Assembly: GCF_010015585.1 (NCBI RefSeq)
Contig: NW_022985067.1
Span: 1,334,621-1,398,620 of the forward strand
Reading direction: 5' to 3'
DNA: 64,000 nucleotides
DNA from: Eremomyces bilateralis CBS 781.70
Lineage: Eukaryota > Ascomycota > Dothideomycetes > Eremomycetales > Eremomycetaceae
The position numbers were made by a program, and so were the translations under genes. The notes beneath the pieces are model-generated. The model was not told the origin of the DNA. It saw nothing but the letters and a program-made list of their open reading frames with translations, and did no database searches. Below, piece after piece: positions 38,586 to 47,350 of the stretch. The first letter of the stretch is position 1. Each line of letters starts with the position of its first letter.

Positions 38586-39720
38586 TAGAGCTCGGCACGG
38601 ATCGAGTTCGCGGATACACCAGCCATATCCGGATAATATCCGATCCGCGAAACTTTTGTATCCGTATCCGATCCGTGAAATACACGGATAGAGAATTCCT
38701 ATCCGGATAAATATCTGTATCCGCGCATATATCCGTGAAACCCATGAGGCTATCTGTAAAAAATCTCTTAAATTACCCTGCAGCCTCTCAGAGCATCAAC
38801 ATACAGGGATATATCACCAATGTCTTCACCAGGTTCCTTTCTAAGCTTCTCCTAGCGAGAGCCTCGGGCCCTACGACTTAACTATCATGACCTAAACGAT
38901 GGAATAGACAAGGAGAACTCGGAGTACAACGGCGGTGCTCTAGAACCGGTGGATCTTAGTATCACGGCGTCATCGGTATCACAGGATAGTTTAATGTATT
39001 CTACAGATTCTATTTCTTACAATTCTCTAGAGCAACCACTAGGGAGCGTGTTGCGTATCAATCGTGATGGCAGGAACAGGAAGAAGTATAAGAGCTGGGT
39101 TTGGGCCTTCTTTTCAACCGATAACAGATCAAAACTGGTTGGTTATATAAGGTCAGGATGTCGCTGGTTATCGAACGAAGGCCTCTTACAGGGCTCTACG
39201 AGTAATCTTATCCGCCATTTATCGACAACTCACGGAATCACCCGCGCTTAACAAAACAACGTGCTCGTTCTGCCAAATTCCCTCGCTAGCTAGGTCTCTT
39301 CGACTTCGGCTTCGGATTCGGTAGCGGATTGCTTCGAAGAAGCTCTCCTTAAGTGGGTCGTTGTTAATAAGATTACATTCTCTTCCGTAGAGAGTCAGGC
39401 CTTCCGAAATGTGCTAAGAGTGGCAGTAACATCAAGTGATCCCACGAGCTCCGCGAGAAGCGTAAAACGAAGCCTTAAGAGGCAGTTCCTAGCATCCCGG
39501 CAAGCCCTTATTACAGAGTTGGCCAGCACATGCAACACCATCTCGCTATCCACGGATGCTTGGACGAGCACGAATAACATCTCAATAGTAGCGATCATCA
39601 GTTCATGGTTACAGTCGCGAGCAAATTCGGTTTCCGGTTTTGCATTTTGGATTATTCTCAGCGCACGGATGCCTTCCATACGCATTAGTAGAGTACCTAC
39701 GTTGTCTTAAAGCTAAACAG
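38586..39720 (+). mobile_element. truncated hAT transposon with N-terminal transposase relic
   Basis: A probable left terminus starts TAGAGCTCGGCACGGATCGA at 38586. It is followed to about 38740 by many ATCCG/CGGAT words in both orientations (the subterminal repeats that hAT transposases bind). Downstream, coding relics appear in order. One at 38949-39251 has a BED-finger-like pattern: KSWVWAFF, a single clear Cys in RSGCRW, then GSTSNLIRHLSTTHGI. A second, at about 39330-39640, contains EEALLKWVVVNKITFSSVESQAFRNVL and the first catalytic region, SLSTDAWTSTNNISIVAIISSWLQ. They are in different frames, and the C-terminal half of the transposase and a matching right terminus are absent. The element is dead and 3'-truncated. 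Confidence 0.75.
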
Positions 39721-39906
39721 GGGTTGAGCTGAAGCTGACCTTAAAAGAACGCTGTTAAAATGCAGAGAGTATGGTGAAAACGAAAGGCATTTGACCGTCA
39801 AAGAGGATATATCACGTGGCACATAAAACCGACGATTATTACCAATCCGAGACCGTATGGAATATACAGCAGATTGATTTCAAAGCAATAGAAGTTCTTG
39901 TCTATA

Positions 39907-41668
39907 TTATACAGAATATATAAGAGCGTGGATGACTTTAGACAGTGGGCGGCGGGAAGGCTGAAAATGATATAGCGCGGAAGGATAGGACATCAGCAGC
40001 TTGACGACACCCTCGCGCCCGTTCTCGGCCGCCCACCACAGCGGCGTCTGACCGTACTTATCCTTCGAGTCGACGTTGGCCTTGGCCTCGAGCAACAGCT
40101 TGACGATGCCCTCCTGCCCAAAATATGACTCTACCATCAGAATTCTTGTGAACTGTGGATTGGAGTGCCACTGGTGAGCCATCGACCAGTATACATCGAA
40201 CCGACTCTTGAACCGCTGGGATCGGGTATCGCAGACTCTAGAAACCAAGTGCAACATTTGCTCGGTTGCGCTATGCTGTGCTTTTCGGTAGTGGGCAGCC
40301 CAGGAACCTACGGCATAATCTAAGTAGCCGTGTTTGACTGCGGCAGAGATCTGATCTGTCGCTCTATCAAATTCAGTTAACGAAAGATATATAAGGCATA
40401 CTCTGGCCATAAGGAGCTCAGAATCCGTTGGAACAAGAGAATGTTTCCATCCAATAGCAGCGGCCTCACTCTTCGTGAGAAGGAATTCTTTTGCGGTTTG
40501 ATGGATCAGATAGACGTTTCGATCTACTACGGTCACAAAGAGCCCGCAGAGTTGTCTTACCGACGCTTCAAACCTCGCTTATCGTCAAGGTCAGGTTCAA
40601 GGTCGTTGTAGGAGCGATGATGGTCTTCTATATCTAGAGCGATGTTCATTTCCTTTAGTGTAAGAGGCCTGGTTGCTCCAACAACGATATAGAGCAATTT
40701 CCGTGCTTGTGGTCGATCATCCTCCTCCATTTTTGTAAGAATCGCTTCGTATGCTTCATCAACCGTGGACGGAAGGCCACTGATAACAGCCTTCAATTTC
40801 CGACTTGTCGGTCGAATCATTTTGCGAATGATATCGAAAATGAGTGTTACCCTGAGGTATGTTCGGTGACATATTGTTAATAGCTCTGTTTCGAGATTTG
40901 ACTGTTCTGAATTATTAAGCTTAAGCTCAGACCCGAATTGAGATACTCTCCATTTAATAACTTGGTTGATCTCATGACTGATTTTATCTGATTCTTGCTT
41001 GCCGCGCAGCCGAATCGTTGGAAAGTTAGAAGTAAGATCGGTGAATCGCCGTTTGATGTCTGGGTAAGGATGACTAGTGACACATATTTTGAGTTGAGAC
41101 GTATTGTTTCCGGAGATTGCTTGCTGGTAGAATGAACTGAGAGCGGTAATAATCTGATACTGCCCTGCTTCTGCGCATTCGTCGAGGGCATCTAAGACGC
41201 AAAAGACTTCTCCGGTATTCCGATCAGCCACGGTTTTTATTAGAATACTCCAGAGTGTATGAGATGGTTGAGAAAGTTTATCTCCATTAGCAGCGAAATC
41301 CAACATAGTATATTTGATAAGTGTTGGTTTCCGCCGAAAGAGCTGGTGGAGTAGTGCCGCAAGCGCTGTAACTGCACTTTTCTGTACGTCGTCATCTTTG
41401 AAGAAGAAGTAGCAAGTTGTGTGACCGTCCGTGTTTTTAAGGTCGCCGGCAAGAGATTTAGTGAAAACCGATTTTCCGCATCCAGGATCCGCAGATATCC
41501 AAAGAAGACTTGAGGAGCTGCTGTCTTTCCAGTTTCGGAAATTGTCATGATGGAGAACCCACTGGCAGGTATCTCTAAGTCGGCTAGAATTCCTGTCCTT
41601 GAACTGCTTGTAGTCGAAAGTCGAAGTACGCAGGGCTTGCATACAGTTCCGTTCCTTGTCGTTCCTGC
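39907..41668 (-). pseudogene. NACHT-ankyrin (NLR-like, STAND) protein, 5'-truncated and frameshifted
   Basis: Fungal NLR-like proteins are signal-transducing NTPases linked to non-self recognition and regulated cell death. The NACHT module starts at RNDKERNCMQALRTSTFDYKQFKDRN (split across the junction at about 41668). It has Walker A in ISADPGCGKSVFTKSL, Walker B in VFCVLDALDECAEAG, and the winged-helix-like region ending RPLTLKEMNIALDIEDHH. The frame stops at 40557 (GLKRR then stop). The homologous continuation, VRQLCGLFVTVVDRNVYLIHQTAKEFLL, resumes at once in another frame, so a single-base-type frameshift lies at about 40560-40585. The C-terminus has only about two ankyrin repeats (GQEGIVKLLLEAKANVDSKDKYGQTPLWWAAENGREGVVKLLM), then non-ankyrin sequence to a stop at 39907. 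Any N-terminal effector domain is missing: upstream of codon RND the sequence becomes a transposase relic. Probably non-functional. Confidence 0.82.
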
Positions 41669-42435
41669 TCGGCCGTCTGCTGATACAGCTTCGATTACTG
41701 AGACCTATTCTCGATTTTCTTTGGACTTGACGTATGTATGGCTCTTCTTTCGCCTTTTAGGAGAAGTATGAACAGGGACAATTACTCTCCCGTTGGTTCC
41801 ACAGCCAAGGGAGAGGCCATGCTCGTCGAAATTCCACTGGTTTGAGATCTTGATGTTGTACTCCGCGCAGACACGCAGATATGTATCAAAGAACGCTTGG
41901 ATCCTCTCTTTCGAAGCTTCATTGACGCGGGCAGCCTCGATTGATCGTCCCACTACTGTATTTACCTCCGGATTGCGTCGTAGAAATCCCTGAGTCCAAT
42001 TGATACCGCAAGGGGTAGTATCCCCATTTTCTCGTGCAATTGCCTCAGCCATTTGGCGTACTCTTGCATGGGAGGGGGCTCTGGCAGCGAGATCTTCTTC
42101 CTGGATCATTCGACCAGCCATTTTTCCTGCTCGGGAGATAACTTCTGAAGTTTCTTCGAACTATTTTGATGGGAATCGTTGCCGTTGAGTCTGTCCCGGA
42201 GTGTAGATCTCTGGATACCGTACGCATCCGCACATTTATTCAGCGAGTCAAATTCTTGGTCATGGAAAGCATTGATAGCTTGTTGGTCAGCCTCTTCATT
42301 AATACGAGTCATCCTGATAATATTAGATGGTGTTGTTGAATTTATTTCATTGATCAAAAGCGCTCTACGTATCTACGTATTATCTTAAGGGGTGCACGGA
42401 AAGTGGGTTGCACGGAAAGTGGGTCCGTTGACTTA
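41669..42435 (-). mobile_element. pogo/Fot1-like DNA transposon relic (N-terminal transposase only)
   Basis: The 5' end near 42390-42430 carries two tandem copies of GCACGGAAAGTGGGT, as in the terminal repeats of fungal pogo-type elements. The minus strand then encodes an HTH segment (FDSLNKCADAYGIQRSTLRDRL, then LQKLSPEQEKWLVE) and the CENP-B-type HTH (APSHARVRQMAEAIARENGD). After these come GINWTQGFLRRNPEVNTVVGRSIEAARVNEAS and the start of the DDE domain (NQWNFDEHGLSLGCGTNGRVIVP). The frame is broken near 42106-42121. A TAG at 41705-41707 replaces the tryptophan expected in KSKENREWVSVIE. The element ends abruptly at SADGR, about 41669, where NLR coding sequence begins, so the C-terminal DDE half and the other terminus are gone. 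Confidence 0.78.
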
Positions 42436-42818
42436 TGCGAAGAGCGCATAGGGCATTGATAACGGGATCATGTCATTTTTGCTTGCGTATGTCTCAAATG
42501 GCTCTGAACAGTGGCTGCTTCTGTGTAGAATACCCCAATCGAGCAAAGATCACGGATGAGAGAGAAGAGCGATGTATTGGATGTATCTAAAATACAGTGT
42601 GAAGTATAGGGACGTGGTGGTCAAACCACTCGAGATCCAGCCTCAAATATGATGTGTTTATCGCCTCTGCCCCCCAACAGAGCATAAGAAGTAATCTCGA
42701 GCTATCTAGGTCCATCTCTGATGGAAACAAGATGGATTACATAAGGAAAGGGGTAAGGAATGTGAGTAGGAGATGAGCGAGGCAACAGTCCTGTGGCGTA
42801 AGCCCCGTAAATTCGACA

Positions 42819-44686
42819 CTATTTGCCTCCACAGCCAATATCCGGTGGGCCGCCCGAATCCACCACTGCCTGTCTCACACAATTCCATTGTTGTGCGCCA
42901 ACCGGGAGGTGACCGTAGGCATACCACTCCAAGTTATCCTTATCCGACTCCTCCCTGTATTCAAACTTCCATGCAGTAACGACGCCACATCTCCGCAGAT
43001 TGGGCAGCAATTTGTCCTGGCCATAATCGCCTTCCGCCCAAAGTCCTCCATGGATAAAAAACTCGGCGTGCCAGAATTTATACCATACATCGCACGTGCC
43101 GGGTAATTTTGCGGGGATTGGGTCTGGGCGTGAGCGCGCAGGCTCAACGAGGTACGTATAGATTTCTTTTTTATCTTTGGTAAAAGCGTACGCGCCGCCA
43201 TGCTTCCAGTTTGTTGATGTGTCACAACCGTGGAAGATCTTAGACATGGCGCTGTTACATTGCCTTTCGACCTCGTCCGAGGGTAGGGTGCCATCACTTG
43301 TTCGATGGAGTTTGAACCGGACCTGCCCTGGTAACCCTTCGTCGTACTCGTGTTCAATCCTGCCACTAGAAAATGGCTTGTACTCGGCAGCTACCTTGTG
43401 GCAGAAGTCTTTAATAAATTTGTCCTGGCTCTTGTCGACGTATTCATTGTCGTAGCCGAAACATTGTAATTCCTCATCTAATGGTTCTTTCTTCGCTGGA
43501 GGGGGGAGGAATCCGAACTTTGACGTGAAAAAGACAGCTGGCAGTGTGTCAGTGCTACTAAAGCCCCAGCTTATATAAAGATACGTACCGTTAACGAACT
43601 GCGTATAGCTGTCTGCATTTTGAACTACATCCTCTGTCCTCGCCTTGGCCTTCAAAACCCAGTCAGCAATTAGGGGAGCCGTGTAGGCCCGCTCGCCCTG
43701 GTAATATTTATCAGGAACTATGTCCCCAGTCAGCTTTAATCAAATCAGGATCATTAGCCGCCTTACCATGCGGTCGGTCCGCAGTGATGAGGTTGATATG
43801 CATCATCTCATGGAGCATCTTGCCAGCATCGTTCTGACAGCCAAATTAACGCTTGTAAGCACGAGCATGTCGATATGGTTTACCTCGAGATAGTCCATAG
43901 AAACCGCCTTAAAGTCGCTGCTTGTGGGCCAATACCTCGCCACCTCGCCAGGCGTAAGCGTCAGAAAAAATGGCTCACATAGAACAACGTCGTAATGCCA
44001 TCCTCCTAGAAAATGATAGGTATTCTCGGCATACCCGGCGACCACCCTAAGAAATATAAGTGCTTGAATCTGTAAAAGTTATCGCCAGGAACACTCACTG
44101 GTTCGCCCCTCCGGGCTTTTTCTTACATGTACCGCTGATATCCGTGCAGTGGACATCCTATAGAGCTAGATCAGTTGGATGATACCATCCCAATGTGAGC
44201 TATAAAATAACAAGAATTTCCCTTTAGGAAAGCTAATACGTGAAAATGTAATGAGTAACGTGAGAGTGGAAGGGAGGACACCAAATCATCTTACTAACTC
44301 ACAATAACCCTACTAAGAAACGGTACTCTCCCATCTAACAATGTAATACTTTGCAAATTTGCATGTACCCTCTGTGCAAACACGTTCTCTTTGTACTTTC
44401 CATCATTTGGAATAGCCAGATATGTTGCTGCAGCCTCACCATGCTTGCCCTCATCCCACCATTCCTTTAACGCCAGCTTTGCCATCGTACGAGCATTTTT
44501 CACGGCGCTAGCAACCTTCTGATACCGGTTAACATCTTTGAGCTGGCTATCCGGTTTACGGCAGGCATCCTCGATCCGGTAAGGAATGAAGTCTTCGCGT
44601 TTTTCGAGAGCGCTTCTGATAGGGGTAATAGGAGGAGGGATAGCCAGGGCTACCAAAGGTAGAATAAGAAACAAGAAGGTACGCAT
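42819..44686 (-). CDS. secreted HExxH metallopeptidase (fungal putative-peptidase family)
   Basis: Likely an extracellular zinc metallopeptidase. Six exons (44303-44686, 44099-44157, 43884-44046, 43767-43833, 43589-43717, 42819-43537) join in frame to 506 residues; each intron is GT..AG and the fourth is only 49 nt. The ATG at 44686 opens a signal peptide, MRTFLFLILPLVALA; the frame extends further upstream only with non-ATG codons. After a possible pro-region comes GYAENTYHFLGGWHYDVVLCEPFFL. The zinc-binding helix is KMLHEMMHINLI (HExxH) in exon 4, followed by a candidate third-ligand region, ERAYTAPLIADW. Cysteines in VHCTDISGTC, ELQCFGY and DVGC-like positions suggest disulphides. The C-terminal 235 residues are a domain I do not recognise (HAEFFIHGGLWAEGDYGQDKL). 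The general layout recalls lysine-specific/deuterolysin-like fungal zincins; exact family uncertain. Confidence 0.85.
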
Positions 44687-45761
44687 CTTGAAGGCGCGTA
44701 CGGGGAGCACAGCGATAAATAAAGATAAGTAAACGAGTGAGTAGAGACCGGAGGGTTAAATTGATACAACGAGCTGCTATGGTTCTTATATATTTCAGTA
44801 GACACCATCCTCCTTCGGGTCCCGCAATTTTTTGGGGTAGTGTTGTTAGTGAGAAAGTAGTATGCCTGTCGCAGTGTCGCTCGTCCTCGAGCAAGCGCCT
44901 AGGAAACTTGTCTCACACTGCTGTGAGCCCCGAATGCGGGTACCGTCTCGTTTGGGGCTCTCTTACGTTCTAGTGGCTAGTGCTGTAGTGGCAGTAGTGC
45001 ATATAAATAGTGTCACAGACCATCTGTGTTTCTTGGCATTTCTGTAGTCTTACTCCGTATACCCCTTTTTCTTGAGACATTTATACACTTCTCATATTTC
45101 CCTTTCCTCCTGGTTGTTAGGTCCTGATCATGTGTTAAGGGAGAGTTGAGTCTTGTATAATTCACAAAACAGGAGCATGGTGAAAGAGAAGCAATGTGTT
45201 ACTGGCGATGGGCAACATATAAACAATCTTCTTGCAATTCTTCCTTCTTTCTTCTCTTTTTCTATAGTTTTGGTTTGCCGAATAGCTAGGAAGTTGAACG
45301 TGATTCTTTCCAGATCGTGTCAGGTCCCGTTTAAAATTTCCAAGTCCCCATATTTGCTGACAGAAACCCTCGTAGATCGTTAGCGTCACACAAACCACTC
45401 AGTCAAAAGGAATACCCCCTTGATGGGGGCCAGTTTAGCTCTTTTGACACTAGTTATCATTCATGATCGAAAGGAACTCCTGCGTCATAGAAACTAGTTC
45501 TTCTTAGGTTTATTTGGGAGATTAAATGAAATATAATACGCTGAGTAGTCACAGTAGAAGTGAACGACCCATATGTCAAGATTGAATGCTTCCTCTATTT
45601 GAATATGGTCTAAATAGACCTTTTCGAATGGATAGCTTCTTCTCCATGTCAGAACTCGTGAAATTTACTGCTGGGCCTGTTCAGGTTAGCATTTAGCTTT
45701 AAGAACAGATTGTTTGATGTGTGGTTCAACGACCCAGAAGGCGCCACGTTTGATTACTTTG
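44687..45761. other. intergenic, promoter of the metallopeptidase plus unassigned sequence
   Basis: No gene seen. At 45398-45455 there is a potential hairpin, with arms GTCAAAAG and CTTTTGAC enclosing CCCCC/GGGGG; it could be repeat debris. Confidence 0.4.
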
Positions 45762-46048
45762 TGTTATGGTCCCGGGCCCTGTGGCCTGGGCCCTTGAGTA
45801 TGGCTGATGCCACAGGGATGTGGCTAGAGGATGGCATGGAGGATTATCAAGGAGATAGTCATATCAATATGGGAGCTATGTGTTAGGATGGAGTTGTGTT
45901 AAGGAGCTGTGTTGAGCTGTGTTAGGATAGCAGAGAGAAGAGTTTATATCTCGTGCACAGAGGCGCTGGGAGATTTCTTCCTTCTCTCTCTTCAGTTTAG
46001 ATTAATGGAACTTGGTAATCGCAGATCTTGCGCATCCAGACCGTGTCA
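45762..46048 (+). mobile_element. solo LTR, degenerate copy 1
   Basis: Begins TGTTATGGTCCCGGGCCC and ends ACCGTGTCA, the TG..CA ends of an LTR. It shares its ends and much of its interior with the copy at 46250-46467, including CTTCAGTTTAGATTAATGG and CTTGGTAATCGCAGATCTTG. It also carries a GTGTTAAGGAGCTGTGTT internal repeat. No 5-bp target duplication is visible, and no internal retrotransposon genes flank it. Confidence 0.7.
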
Positions 46049-46249
46049 TAGAAACCGCGTAGTTATAACTAGTTATAGGTAATATTACTAAGTTAGATAC
46101 CGTAATGCTAGGACCTGAAGGAGTATCGACGTGAATATTAATAGTACCTTGTAAGAGTCTCACTGTAGTGAATCTCCAATCGTGAGGCAAACATTGAATT
46201 GTTGTTAACTACTCGTCTTTTATGTTTATGGGCAATATTGGGCATGACC

Positions 46250-46467
46250 TGTTATGGTCCCAGGCCTGTGGCCTGAGCCCTTGGGTGTGGCTGGTGGATT
46301 GCATAGGGATTATCAGAAAAGCAAACATAGTTACACTGCATTAGGGCAGCAGAGGGGAGAGTCGCTACTTCGCACACAAAGGCGCCAGGAGATTCTCTCT
46401 TTCCCTCTCTTCAGTTTAGATTAATGGGACTTGGTAATCGCAGATCTTGCGCATCCAAACCGTGTCA
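46250..46467 (+). mobile_element. solo LTR, copy 2, with 5-bp target-site duplication
   Basis: Begins TGTTATGGTCCCAGGCCTG and ends CGTGTCA, and is flanked by the perfect direct repeat TGACC (46245-46249 and 46468-46472). It is related to the copy at 45762-46048 and to the inverted copy near 62198-62350. It is shorter than copy 1, lacking about 70 bp of the middle. Typical product of recombination between the two LTRs of a Ty1/Ty3-type element. Confidence 0.85.
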
Positions 46468-46639
46468 TGACCCTGTCGCATTACGCGTGGATGCTGACTA
46501 AGTAGATAGACTGCATAAATTCAGTTATAGTAGAGACAATGCAGGAAGTTATTGACGATTCCTATTATCTTCCAAAAGGATATCTATCTTGAGTGAAAAG
46601 ATGGTGATATCAAAATACATAGGATATGAAATGAGTGAT

Positions 46640-46695
46640 CCAATTTGGGTTTAGCGTAGGGGTAATACGGATGACAGGCGTCTTGCGACAGACCC
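46640..46695 (-). repeat. fragment of LTR-like repeat family B
   Basis: Read on the minus strand, it contains TGTCGCAAGACGCCTGTC and, further on, ATTACCCCTACGCTAAACCC. It matches the better copies at about 52508-52626, 57250-57360 (minus) and 59093-59210. Degenerate. Confidence 0.6.
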
Positions 46696-46840
46696 AAGGT
46701 TGGCTGCACCGTGCACTCTTAGTCGAAAGTTCATCTTAGGGCTGAGAGTGGGACTGATGAATTGCACGATCCGGACCAAAACAGATATGTATTGGTGAAG
46801 GTCTAAACTGAGCTAATGCGTATGTCTGTGGAGAAGATAT

Positions 46841-47331
46841 TAGGGCTGGACACGAATATTCGACTATTCGTATTCGTACGAATATTCGTAGTCGAATACG
46901 AATAAAATTTAGAATTTCCGCTTACTAATATTCGTACGAATAATATTCGCATTATTCGTAATTATTCGTAATTATTCGTCTATCTCTGAAGCTATTTCCA
47001 TGTATCTCGCATCGGAGAGATGGTCGACAGAGAGCTTTAAGCTGGGGTCACTTGGCTTGCTGAATCGTCAGGAGTGATCAATTCGACGCTATTGATATGC
47101 TTTGTATCTCTTAGAGCTCAAATCCTCCAGATCGTGTTCGGGTAAACAAAAGTCGCGACTGTTGGGCATTCATTCATTGGCTCGGCTTTTGCCGAATAAG
47201 TCTTGGCATTATTTACGAATATTCGCGAATAATACGAATAAAACGTCTCAAAACTTAGTCGAATACGAATAATCGTTCAAGAGGAAAAGTCGAATACGAA
47301 TAGCCAAAATCCTTATTCGTGTCCAGCCCTA
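46841..47331. mobile_element. non-autonomous hAT element (MITE), 491 bp
   Basis: Terminal inverted repeats TAGGGCTGGACACGAAT and ATTCGTGTCCAGCCCTA bound the element. It is flanked by a perfect 8-bp duplication, GAAGATAT (46833-46840 and 47332-47339), the hallmark of the hAT superfamily. The interior has many ATTCG/CGAAT words in both orientations near both ends and no coding capacity. The termini differ from those of the adjacent autonomous element, so another transposase must have moved it. Confidence 0.93.
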
Positions 47332-47350
47332 GAAGATATGGAGATACAGG

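Noticed and set aside
44687-46840. Search for internal retrotransposon genes (gag, RT, integrase) between the two LTR copies
   Set aside because: The 200-bp spacer between the copies has no coding capacity, and the copies are in the same orientation with different flanks. They are separate solo LTRs, not one element.
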